DNA from: an uncultured Methylococcaceae bacterium
Lineage (GTDB): Bacteria; Pseudomonadota; Gammaproteobacteria; Methylococcales; Methylomonadaceae
Length of the DNA stretch: 7,371 nt
Direction: 5' to 3'
Assembly (NCBI GenBank): GCA_903939355.1
Contig: CAJAHC010000392.1
Coordinates: forward strand, 1 to 7,371
The position numbers and the translations under genes are program-made. Within the stretch, counting starts at the first letter, position 1. The number at the start of each line of letters is the position of its first letter. The notes beneath the pieces are model-generated. The model searched no databases. It saw only the letters and a list, made by a program, of their open reading frames with translations, and was not told the origin of the DNA. Below, piece after piece: positions 1-5,905 of the stretch.

Positions 1-303
1 AAAGCTCATTATGTATTGATGAATATTGAATGTGATCAAGCTACACTAGAAGAGTTAGAAAGTGGTTTTCGATTTAATGATGCTATTTTGCGTAGCATGA
101 CTTTATTGCAAAAAGTGGCTATCACTGGGCCATCATCTATCGCTACATCAACCGCAGAAGAAAATAAAGCGGCTGAATTTAGAGCTAAAGACGCTGCTGC
201 TAGAGAAGCAGTTATAGTGCCAGCAACAGGCGATATTGATTTAGATGATATTGATTTAGATGATGTTGATTTAGATGATGTTGATGAAATCATCGCTGAA
301 TAA
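1..303 (+). CDS. rpsF: 30S ribosomal protein S6, 5'-truncated by window edge
   Basis: This is the C-terminal 100 residues of S6, a protein of the 30S platform that binds 16S rRNA as a heterodimer with S18. The frame is open from base 1 (reads [10 protein letters not shown]), and this matches the middle of E. coli S6 around residue 56, so about 55 N-terminal residues lie outside the window. The conserved [11 protein letters not shown] segment is present (visible residues 26-36). After it comes an Ala/Glu-rich linker and then a strongly acidic tail made of a five-residue repeat ([19 protein letters not shown]), ending in EIIAE. The tail is longer and more regular than that of E. coli S6, whose C-terminus is also acidic and is the substrate of the glutamate ligase RimK. 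The rpsR gene follows after 33 bases. No priB gene sits between them, unlike in E. coli. Confidence 0.97.
   Translation, partial: KAHYVLMNIECDQATLEELESGFRFNDAILRSMTLLQKVAITGPSSIATSTAEENKAAEFRAKDAAAREAVIVPATGDIDLDDIDLDDVDLDDVDEIIAE
232..288 (+). repeat. 15-bp in-frame tandem repeat encoding the acidic S6 tail
   Basis: Three full copies and one partial copy of a 15-base unit occupy 232-246, 247-261, 262-276 and 277-288. The first two units are identical (gatattgatttagat), the third differs by one base (gatgttgatttagat), and the fourth breaks down after gatgttgat. Each unit encodes D-I/V-D-L-D. The unit length is a multiple of three, so gain or loss of a copy would leave the reading frame intact and only change tail length. 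Confidence 0.9.
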
Positions 304-336
304 CACTATAGAACTTATTGGATTACGGAAATTATT

Positions 337-564
337 ATGGCACGTATGATTAGACGCAAAAAATTCTGCAGATTTAGTGCAGAGGGTGGTACAGAGATTG
401 ATTATAAAGATCTGGACTTGTTGAGCGATTATATTACTGAAACTGGTAAAATTGTTCCTAGCCGTATTACAGGTACTAGTGCTAAGTATCAAAGACAGTT
501 ATGTGTTGCAATTAAACGAGCTCGTTTTGTTGCATTGCTACCGTTCTGCGACGCACACAAATAA
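337..564 (+). CDS. rpsR: 30S ribosomal protein S18
   Basis: This is a complete 75-residue S18, the usual length for Gammaproteobacteria. It partners S6 on the platform of the small ribosomal subunit. Recognisable family segments are the basic N-terminus RRKKFCRF (residues 6-13), EIDYKD (20-25), [16 protein letters not shown] (32-47), AKYQRQL (49-55) and the C-terminal [16 protein letters not shown]. It contains three cysteines (11, 56, 71). The position after TGT is Ser, where E. coli has Arg. A short purine stretch, GGAA at 327-330, lies 6 bases before the ATG and is a modest ribosome-binding site. The gene sits between rpsF and the DUF2232 gene (14-base gap), consistent with one operon. Confidence 0.98.
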   Translation: MARMIRRKKFCRFSAEGGTEIDYKDLDLLSDYITETGKIVPSRITGTSAKYQRQLCVAIKRARFVALLPFCDAHK

Positions 565-570
565 AATAGC

Positions 571-576
571 GGGGGA
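571..576 (+). promoter_or_regulatory. Candidate Shine-Dalgarno for the GTG start at 579
   Basis: GGGGGA at 571-576 lies just upstream of GTG 579. The spacing is short: 2 bases from the end of the run, 4 from its first four Gs. A second purine run, GAGGGGA at 605-611, precedes the in-frame ATG at 615 by 3 bases, so the start is not settled by ribosome-binding sites alone. I prefer 579 because the resulting N-terminus (M-N-F-L-A-x-Y-I-M-R-G-R-x-Q-A) matches, from memory, the usual beginning of DUF2232 proteins. Confidence 0.5.
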
Positions 577-578
577 TT

Positions 579-1469
579 GTGAATTTTTTAGCGACTTATA
601 TTATGAGGGGAAGAATGCAAGCCATGTTGGTAGCTTCATCTCTAGCATTGCTGTCACTAATGATGCCCCCTGTTAGTGTTGTAAGTTCTGCCACTGTTGC
701 TCTTGTTACTTTAAGGCGAGGTGCTTATGAAGGGCTCTATGTGTTGGGTTGCTCCAGTTTGGCAGCTGCTCTATTAGGGTTTCTTGCATTAGGTAATTTC
801 CAGTTTGCATTGCTTTACGTAATGGTTTTATGGTTACCTGTCTGGTTAATTTCAATCATTTTAAGAGAAGGTCAGCACTTATCTCTGGCGGTTGAAATTG
901 CAGTATTGATCGGCATCGTATGTGTTATCGGGTTTTATCTCTATGCACCAGATCCAGTAGCTTTATGGAAAGCAGTTTTATCACAAATGATTCCTGCAGA
1001 TGTGCCTGTTGCTGATATTCAACGGACAATTGACATACTGGTTCATTACATGACTGGAGTAATAGCCGCCGGATCGGTCTTTGGCTTGCTTTTTGGCTTG
1101 TTTTTGGGTCGCTGGTGGCAAGCCAATCTTTATAATCCTGGTGGATTTAGGCAAGAGTTCTTGTCATTGAGCACAAAACCTAGAATATCAATAGGTGCTA
1201 TTGTTGTTCTAATTATTGCTGTAACAAGCCCTGTTGGGATATCGGAAATAGCATGGAATGTTTGTATTTTGCTATTTGTGTTGTTTACGGTAATTGGTGT
1301 TGCGGTATTACATTATGCTTTCTCAATGATGAAATTAGGTCGTTATATGGTACCTATGTTCTATATAACCCTTTTTCTCATACCTCATGCAATGTTAATT
1401 GTAGGATTGGTAGGCTTGAGCGATCCGTGGTTGAACTTACGAAAAAAAATCGAATCGAAACACGCTTAA
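579..1469 (+). CDS. DUF2232 multi-pass inner-membrane protein
   Basis: This 296-residue protein is a predicted polytopic inner-membrane protein of the DUF2232 (YybS-like) family, whose function is not established. It is mostly hydrophobic, with about seven or eight membrane stretches, roughly residues 15-35, 36-48, 53-71, 75-95, 103-122, 157-177, 203-224, 226-248 and 257-281, some of which may be single helices. The family signature LGRWWQANLYNPGGFRQEF lies at 176-194 between membrane segments. The C-terminus GLSDPWLNLRKK (279-290) also looks family-typical. The start is taken as GTG 579; ATG 603 or 615 are alternatives. Its place between rpsR and rplI is seen in other Gammaproteobacteria and suggests co-expression with ribosomal proteins, but no ribosomal role can be read from the sequence. 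Confidence 0.85.
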   Translation: MNFLATYIMRGRMQAMLVASSLALLSLMMPPVSVVSSATVALVTLRRGAYEGLYVLGCSSLAAALLGFLALGNFQFALLYVMVLWLPVWLISIILREGQHLSLAVEIAVLIGIVCVIGFYLYAPDPVALWKAVLSQMIPADVPVADIQRTIDILVHYMTGVIAAGSVFGLLFGLFLGRWWQANLYNPGGFRQEFLSLSTKPRISIGAIVVLIIAVTSPVGISEIAWNVCILLFVLFTVIGVAVLHYAFSMMKLGRYMVPMFYITLFLIPHAMLIVGLVGLSDPWLNLRKKIESKHA

Positions 1470-1484
1470 TTGCGTATATATAAT
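1455..1484 (+). promoter_or_regulatory. Candidate sigma70 promoter for rplI
   Basis: A perfect -10 hexamer, TATAAT at 1479-1484, follows a -35-like TCGAAA at 1455-1460 (4 of 6 consensus bases) with 18 bases between. Transcription would begin near 1491, 25 bases before the rplI start. A small hairpin, TCGGT 1484-1488 with ACCGA 1494-1498 around a 5-base loop, overlaps the end of the -10 and the expected start site. The region is AT-rich, so chance is possible, but the exact -10 and its placement in the intergenic gap favour a real internal promoter. Confidence 0.45.
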
Positions 1485-1515
1485 CGGTAAACAACCGAAA
1501 GGTGAGGATTAAAAG

Positions 1516-1965
1516 ATGGAAGTTATTCTTCTTGAAAAGATAGCAAATTTGGGTAACCTAGGTGATAAAGTCACTATTAAATCAGGTTATGGAAGAAACT
1601 ATCTCGTTCCACAAGGCAAAGCAGTTCCTGCAACTGTTACTAAAATTGCTGAATTTGAAGCGCGTCGTGCAGAGCTTGAAAAAACAGCTCACGAAAAGTT
1701 AGTTAGCGCTCAAAAAATAGGTAATGAACTGAGCAAAATTCAAGTTGAAATTGCCCATAAAGCTGGTGATGAAGGCAGATTGTTTGGTTCTATCGGGACA
1801 CATAATATTGCTGAGGCAATTACTACAGCTGGTATTGCCATTGAAAAACATCAAATTCGATTGCCGCATGGAACAATTCGCCATATTGGTGAATATGCCA
1901 TTGACATCAATTTGCACTCAGATGTTATCGTAACACTGACGATAAAAATTGTTGCTGAAGCATAA
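1516..1965 (+). CDS. rplI: 50S ribosomal protein L9
   Basis: This 149-residue protein has exactly the E. coli length. L9 binds 23S rRNA near the base of the L1 stalk and helps restrain frameshifting and ribosome collisions. The N-terminal rRNA-binding domain carries the signature GNLGDKVTIKSGYGRNYLVP (residues 14-33) followed by QGKAVPAT. A long charged helix spans about 41-75 (EFEARRAELEKTAHEKL). The C-terminal domain has AGDEGRLFGSIGTHNIAEAI (83-102) and a VRLP-like IRLPHG segment. A strong Shine-Dalgarno, GAGG at 1504-1507, lies 8 bases before the ATG. In many relatives dnaB follows rplI, but here a hairpin and waaA follow. Confidence 0.98.
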   Translation: MEVILLEKIANLGNLGDKVTIKSGYGRNYLVPQGKAVPATVTKIAEFEARRAELEKTAHEKLVSAQKIGNELSKIQVEIAHKAGDEGRLFGSIGTHNIAEAITTAGIAIEKHQIRLPHGTIRHIGEYAIDINLHSDVIVTLTIKIVAEA

Positions 1966-1977
1966 GTTATAAAAGCG

Positions 1978-2036
1978 CAAGGAAAAGGTGTAAGTGATAT
2001 CTTTTTAAAACTTACTCCTTTGACCTTGTTACTTTT
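1978..2036 (+). terminator. Imperfect long hairpin after rplI, probable terminator
   Basis: Three paired blocks form one hairpin: CAAGG (1978-1982) with CCTTG (2024-2028), AAAGG (1984-1988) with CCTTT (2017-2021), and GTAAGT (1990-1995) with ACTTAC (2010-2015). This gives 16 base pairs broken by one T-T mismatch and a small 1x2 internal loop. The terminal loop is 14 bases. The downstream arm is followed by TTACTTTTA, a short interrupted T-run. The position directly after rplI suits an operon terminator. The long loop and weak T-run suggest incomplete termination, so it may act as an attenuator instead. Confidence 0.6.
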
Positions 2037-2039
2037 ACT

Positions 2040-3299
2040 ATGCGATTTATATATACCTGTGTTTTTTATTTCATAATACCTTTCATAGTTTTGCGATTGC
2101 TTTGGCGATCCATTAAAGCGCCTTCCTATCGGCATAGATGGTACGAGCGGTTTTCTATCTACAATACCAAATTTCCTACTGGAGTTGTTTGGTTTCATGC
2201 CGTTTCTGTTGGCGAAGCAGAAGCTTTATTCCCCCTTCTAAAACAGATAAAACTAAAACATCCAGATACAAAGTTGTTAATTACCACCACTACGCCAACT
2301 GGCTCTGTCCGAGTTAAAGCAGTAATGCAGGATACTGTTAGTCATGTCTATCTCCCATATGATGTGCCGGATGCGATCTGTCGATTCATGAGTTGTTTCA
2401 AGCCTAGAATGGCAGTCATGATGGAAACAGAAATCTGGCCAAATATTTTTAATTATTGTGTTGATCATCACATACCTTTATATATTATCAATGCGAGACT
2501 TTCAGAAAAATCATCTAAGGGGTATCAAAAAATATCTGGATTGATTCACCCAGCCTTGGCAAATATAAAATGTATTGCCACTCAAACAATAGATGATGCG
2601 AGTCGTTTTATTTCTATTGGTGCTGATTCTGAAAAGGTTAAAACTTTGGGTAATATCAAGTTTGATGTTGAAATTACCTCATCAACAATTACAGAGGGCT
2701 TAACGATAAAAGCGGATTTATTTATGGATCGTTTCGTATGGTTAATAGCTAGCACCCATAAAGATGAAGAGAAAATATTTCTTGATATTTATAAAGTCTT
2801 AAAAGAAAAAATCCCAGAGTTATTGTTAATATTGGTTCCTAGACACCCAGAACGATTCCCCGTCGTAAAAAAAATGATAGAAAAAGAACATCTTTCTGTT
2901 GCAATACGAACTTCACAAGAAACAGTAAATACTAAAACTGATGTTTATTTAGTTGATACGATGGGCGAGTTAAAAGCCATGTATGCGGCTGCAGATGTTG
3001 CTTTTATCGGGGGCAGCATGGTGGCTAAGGGTGGGCATAATATTCTGGAAGCTTCTGCAATTGGAGTACCAGTAATGTTTGGCCCTTTTATGGATAATTT
3101 TAAAGAAATTGCTCGTGTTGTTTTAATCGAAAATGCGGCCATACAGTGTCAGAGTAAATCCGACATCATCAGTTCGATGAAATTACTCTATGAGCAGCCT
3201 GATTACAGAAAGGAATTAGCAAGAAAGGGTAAGGCATTTGTTCAAAAAAATCAGGGGGCGATTGACAGAATCTGTGCAATGCTAGAACAACATTTTTAA
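2040..3299 (+). CDS. waaA: 3-deoxy-D-manno-octulosonic acid (Kdo) transferase
   Basis: This 419-residue enzyme transfers Kdo from CMP-Kdo to lipid IVA on the cytoplasmic face of the inner membrane, the first step of lipopolysaccharide core assembly. Length and layout match E. coli KdtA. An N-terminal hydrophobic segment (about 4-22) anchors it. SVGE at 56-59 holds Glu59, equivalent to the catalytic base of the family (Glu31 in Aquifex WaaA). Further family blocks are METEIWPN (128-135), NARLS (151-155), ASTH (237-240), VPRHPERFP (266-274), DTMGEL (306-311) and GGSMVAKGGHN (324-334). The protein is a GT-B glycosyltransferase (GT30). The ATG at 2040 agrees with the family N-terminus, but no Shine-Dalgarno is visible and the start lies just downstream of a hairpin. 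Whether it adds one or two Kdo residues cannot be read from the sequence. Confidence 0.96.
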   Translation: MRFIYTCVFYFIIPFIVLRLLWRSIKAPSYRHRWYERFSIYNTKFPTGVVWFHAVSVGEAEALFPLLKQIKLKHPDTKLLITTTTPTGSVRVKAVMQDTVSHVYLPYDVPDAICRFMSCFKPRMAVMMETEIWPNIFNYCVDHHIPLYIINARLSEKSSKGYQKISGLIHPALANIKCIATQTIDDASRFISIGADSEKVKTLGNIKFDVEITSSTITEGLTIKADLFMDRFVWLIASTHKDEEKIFLDIYKVLKEKIPELLLILVPRHPERFPVVKKMIEKEHLSVAIRTSQETVNTKTDVYLVDTMGELKAMYAAADVAFIGGSMVAKGGHNILEASAIGVPVMFGPFMDNFKEIARVVLIENAAIQCQSKSDIISSMKLLYEQPDYRKELARKGKAFVQKNQGAIDRICAMLEQHF

Positions 3300-3450
3300 C
3301 CGGTATGAATGACATATGATATTCGGATTGGAGTTTGTTGGAGTGATATGGGCGTTTAGCAGAACAATGTAGTCAATATAGATTTATTGAAACTAATGGC
3401 CATTTTAAATAGTTTGATGGCAATTTCCTGATTGTATATACAAAGGTGTT
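3300..3450 (+). other. Intergenic gap before the PP-loop gene, weak signals only
   Basis: This 151-base gap contains no convincing gene. Directly after the waaA stop, 3300-3326 can form a weak imperfect hairpin, and within it 3307-3324 is an 18-base near-palindrome centred on CATATG (7 of 9 positions symmetric). No T-run follows, so it is not a standard terminator; an operator is possible but untested. A weak promoter pair, TTTAGC 3355-3360 and TATAGA 3377-3382 with a 16-base spacer, would give a leader of about 60 bases for the gene at 3451. Some promoter is expected here if 3451-7120 is an operon, but none stands out. Confidence 0.3.
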
Positions 3451-4494
3451 ATGAAAAAGCAAAGAAAAGCAGTTGCATTGATCTCAGGTGGATTGGACTC
3501 AATGTTGGCAGCAAAAACCATTATGGATCAGGGTATTCACGTTGAAGGTATTAATTTCTTTACCGGGTTTTGTGTAGAAGGGCATACTCATGCAATTCGT
3601 GAAAAAAATAAAGTCAGACCTAATCGTAATAATGCACTATGGGTTGCCGAACAGTTAGGGATTAAACTGCACATTGTCGATGTTATCGAGGAATACAAAA
3701 AAGTTGTAATTAACCCCAAGCATGGTTATGGGGCACATATGAATCCTTGTTTGGATTGTAAAATATTTATGGTTAATAAGGCCAAGCAATGGATTGTCGA
3801 AAATGATTTTGATTTCATTATTACAGGTGAAGTGATAGGTCAAAGACCTATGTCACAAACCAAGTCTAAAATGCCTATTGTTGCAAAACAATCGGGTGCT
3901 GATGATTTATTATTGAGGCCTATGTGCGCAAAAAATCTACCTGCCACAAAACCAGAGATTGAGGGTTGGGTTGATAGAGAAAAGCTTCATGATATTACTG
4001 GACGTTCACGTAAACCTCAGTTTGAGATGGCAAAGAGAATGGGTATAGATGATTATTCCCAGCCTGCTGGTGGTTGTTGTTTTCTGACGGATAAGTATTA
4101 TTCAGCGAAATTAGTTGATCTATGGCAATCACAGGGTAGCAAAGATTACGAGTTAGACGATATCATGTTATTGAAAGTAGGGCGACATATCAGGCCGAAA
4201 GCCAATTTTAAACTGATTATAGCCAGAGAAGAAGGTGAGGGACGGTTTTTGCAAGGCTACAAAAAAGATTTTATCAGCATGCACTGTTTCAGCCATACTG
4301 GGCCCCTAGCACTTGTTGATGGTACGCTCTCAGCTGAAGATTTGTATTTTGCTGCTAGCATTGTAGCTCGTTATGGTCAGGGACGGAATGAAGGCCAAGT
4401 TGATATTAATGTGATTGATATGGATGGCTCAGAGAGAATCATTCAGGTAAGACCATTAGGAGAAGAAGAAATACTCAAAGAATGGCATGTGTGA
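3451..4494 (+). CDS. MnmA-like PP-loop ATPase with NFACT-R-like RNA-binding domain (predicted RNA thiolation enzyme)
   Basis: This 347-residue protein begins with a PP-loop ATP-pyrophosphatase domain; the SGGLDS nucleotide loop is at 12-17. Such domains adenylate RNA bases or substrates before sulfur insertion. NPCLDCKIF at 98-106 resembles the NPD-x-x-C block of MnmA, putting Cys103 at the position of MnmA's Cys102, and GGCCF at 207-211 resembles its second catalytic block, putting Cys210 at Cys199. Extra cysteines are 41, 100 and 209. GEVIGQRPMSQTK (126-138) follows the pattern of substrate loops in this family. Residues about 235-330 (LLKVGRHIRPKANFKLIIAR, GPLALVDG, AASIVARYGQGRNEG) resemble the NFACT-R RNA-binding domain, which replaces the usual MnmA C-terminal domains. 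Databases often label such proteins tRNA 2-thiouridylate transferase or ThiI-like. AAAGGTG (3442-3448) is the ribosome-binding site. A TusA-family gene follows directly. The RNA target is unknown. Confidence 0.8.
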   Translation: MKKQRKAVALISGGLDSMLAAKTIMDQGIHVEGINFFTGFCVEGHTHAIREKNKVRPNRNNALWVAEQLGIKLHIVDVIEEYKKVVINPKHGYGAHMNPCLDCKIFMVNKAKQWIVENDFDFIITGEVIGQRPMSQTKSKMPIVAKQSGADDLLLRPMCAKNLPATKPEIEGWVDREKLHDITGRSRKPQFEMAKRMGIDDYSQPAGGCCFLTDKYYSAKLVDLWQSQGSKDYELDDIMLLKVGRHIRPKANFKLIIAREEGEGRFLQGYKKDFISMHCFSHTGPLALVDGTLSAEDLYFAASIVARYGQGRNEGQVDINVIDMDGSERIIQVRPLGEEEILKEWHV

Positions 4495-4520
4495 TTTATG
4501 AAATCGGCAATTGACTAATT

Positions 4521-4748
4521 ATGATTAAAGACACTTTAGATGCGCGACGTTTACTCTGTCCATTACCTGTGATTCGAACTCAGGATAAAGTTAAACAGCT
4601 TAAAGCAGGTGACCAATTAGAAGTTATATGTACGGATCCTGGAGTAATGCAGGATATTCCGACTTGGTGTCGTATTAATGGTCATACAGTTTTGGAAACC
4701 AAATCCGGAAATTATGAATATATAATTATTCTTGAAGTAGGTGCGTAA
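4521..4748 (+). CDS. TusA-family sulfur carrier protein
   Basis: This small 75-residue protein has the TusA/SirA fold signature. The start LDARRLLCPLPVIRT (6-20) contains the CPxP motif with Cys13 as the expected persulfide-carrying residue. CTDPG (37-41) and DIPTWC (45-50) are the usual following blocks and supply two more cysteines. TusA proteins accept sulfur from a cysteine desulfurase or rhodanese and pass it on for tRNA thiolation, molybdenum cofactor work or sulfur oxidation. Here the neighbour 26 bases upstream is a predicted RNA-thiolating PP-loop enzyme, which makes it a likely recipient (inference). The ATG has no clear Shine-Dalgarno, and an in-frame TGA at 4512-4514 rules out a longer version. 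The stop codon overlaps the next gene's ATG by one base. Which TusA subgroup it belongs to is unclear, so no symbol is given. Confidence 0.9.
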   Translation: MIKDTLDARRLLCPLPVIRTQDKVKQLKAGDQLEVICTDPGVMQDIPTWCRINGHTVLETKSGNYEYIIILEVGA

Positions 4749-5902
4749 TGGCTGAAATACTTGACGCAATAACGGCCAAAAAACTTAAAGCCAGAGCAAG
4801 TTATGTCGGTGCAGCAATTAATGTACTTCAGTCGCTTATTAAAATAGGCTTTGGTATTTTTACACAATCTGCCGCTTTAATTGCTGATGGTATTCACTCT
4901 TTATCCGATTTATTAAGTGATCTTTTAGTTATTGCCGCTGTGAGATTAGGTAGTCGAGAGGCTGATTATGAGCATCCTTATGGACATAGACGTTTTGAAA
5001 CCATAGCAACTGTTATTTTAGGAGTCAGTCTGGTTGTTATTGGTGGTGGAATTACGTGGTCCGTGATGAATCGTATGGCGCATCCTGAACATTTACCGTC
5101 ACCTAATATTCTTGGAATGGGTATCGTGGCTCTATCCATTTTAATTAATGAATGGTTGTATCGTTATACCAAAATTGTTGCAAGAAAAACCCGTTCAAAA
5201 TTATTATTGGCTAATGCCTGGCATCAACGCAGTGATGCCATTTCATCAATTGTAGTTTTGTTCGGCATTGGTGCGGTAATATTAGGATATCCACTAGCTG
5301 ATGCAATGGCTGCTATCGTGGTTGCATTAATGGTTGTTAAAATTGGTTTGAACCTAATCTTTGATAGTATCAAAGAGTTGGTTGATACCTCATTACCACC
5401 CAAACTCGTTGCTGAAATTCGTACAACCATTATGTCTATTGATGGTGTTGAGGGTATTCATTTACTCCGAACACGACAAATGGGAGAAGATGCGTTAATA
5501 GACGCGCACATTGTTGTAGATCCACGAATTACTGTTTCTGAAGGTCATGCCATAGGCGATAGTGTTAGAGACGAGTTAATTAGTCGCTTTGATGACATTA
5601 TGGATGTACTTGTTCATGTTGACCCTGAAGATGATGAGGTTTTGTTTGAACAAAGTAAACCACTTGCTCGCAAAGATGTTCAGGTTTTGTTGGATGGTTA
5701 TTTGTTGGATTATGAATTAGTAATAGATGATTTCAGAATCCATTATTTAAACGGACAAATTGAAGTTGAGCTTATTTTACCGTTTGCTTTTAGTGAACAA
5801 GGAACAGTATTGAACCTTTTAAAAAAGCAATGTAATTTAATAAAATTAAAAGAAAAAAGAATAACTAATATTATATGTTTTTTAAAACAGAATGAGGATT
5901 AA
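4748..5902 (+). CDS. Cation diffusion facilitator (FieF-like metal efflux) with C-terminal extension
   Basis: This 384-residue inner-membrane CDF transporter exports divalent metals in exchange for protons as a homodimer. Six membrane helices lie at roughly 18-38, 41-65, 84-106, 120-140, 163-181 and 183-208. The transport site is His50/Asp54 on helix 2 and His159/Asp163 on helix 5. This HD-HD set is common in zinc transporters, whereas E. coli FieF has Asp at the first position. The FieF second site is kept as Asp73, His76 and His80. The cytoplasmic dimerisation domain (about 212-293) keeps the metal residues His238, His254, His267, His290 and Asp292 and the LRTR motif. About 90 further residues (294-384) exceed the usual 300-residue length. 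The ATG sits inside TAATG, overlapping the previous stop, with AGG 4739-4741 as ribosome-binding site. Zinc, iron, cadmium or cobalt are possible substrates. Confidence 0.93.
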   Translation: MAEILDAITAKKLKARASYVGAAINVLQSLIKIGFGIFTQSAALIADGIHSLSDLLSDLLVIAAVRLGSREADYEHPYGHRRFETIATVILGVSLVVIGGGITWSVMNRMAHPEHLPSPNILGMGIVALSILINEWLYRYTKIVARKTRSKLLLANAWHQRSDAISSIVVLFGIGAVILGYPLADAMAAIVVALMVVKIGLNLIFDSIKELVDTSLPPKLVAEIRTTIMSIDGVEGIHLLRTRQMGEDALIDAHIVVDPRITVSEGHAIGDSVRDELISRFDDIMDVLVHVDPEDDEVLFEQSKPLARKDVQVLLDGYLLDYELVIDDFRIHYLNGQIEVELILPFAFSEQGTVLNLLKKQCNLIKLKEKRITNIICFLKQNED

Positions 5903-5905
5903 CGG

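Noticed and set aside
36..293. Minus-strand ORF with a Ser-Lys repeat opposite the rpsF tail.
   Set aside because: The apparent S-K-S-T/I repeat is simply the complement of the DIDLD-encoding tandem repeat in rpsF.
1851..2198. Long minus-strand ORF (115 codons) spanning the rplI-waaA junction.
   Set aside because: It overlaps two well-supported genes on the other strand and a hairpin, and its translation shows no recognisable motif; it is a shadow frame.
3309..3428. Possible small or broken ORF in the waaA/PP-loop gap: ATG 3309, 16 codons to a TAG, then an open frame to 3428.
   Set aside because: It is short, has an internal stop and no ribosome-binding site, and the translation resembles nothing I recognise; it is most likely chance in AT-rich DNA.
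3414..3442. Promoter-like TTGATG (3414-3419) and TATACA (3437-3442) with a 17-base spacer before the PP-loop gene.
   Set aside because: Transcription would start near 3449 and remove the good AAAGGTG ribosome-binding site at 3442-3448, so it is unlikely to be the working promoter.
4511..4540. TTGACT (4511-4516) and TTTAGA (4535-4540) as a promoter for the TusA gene.
   Set aside because: The -10 lies inside the TusA coding sequence, so any transcript would begin after the start codon.
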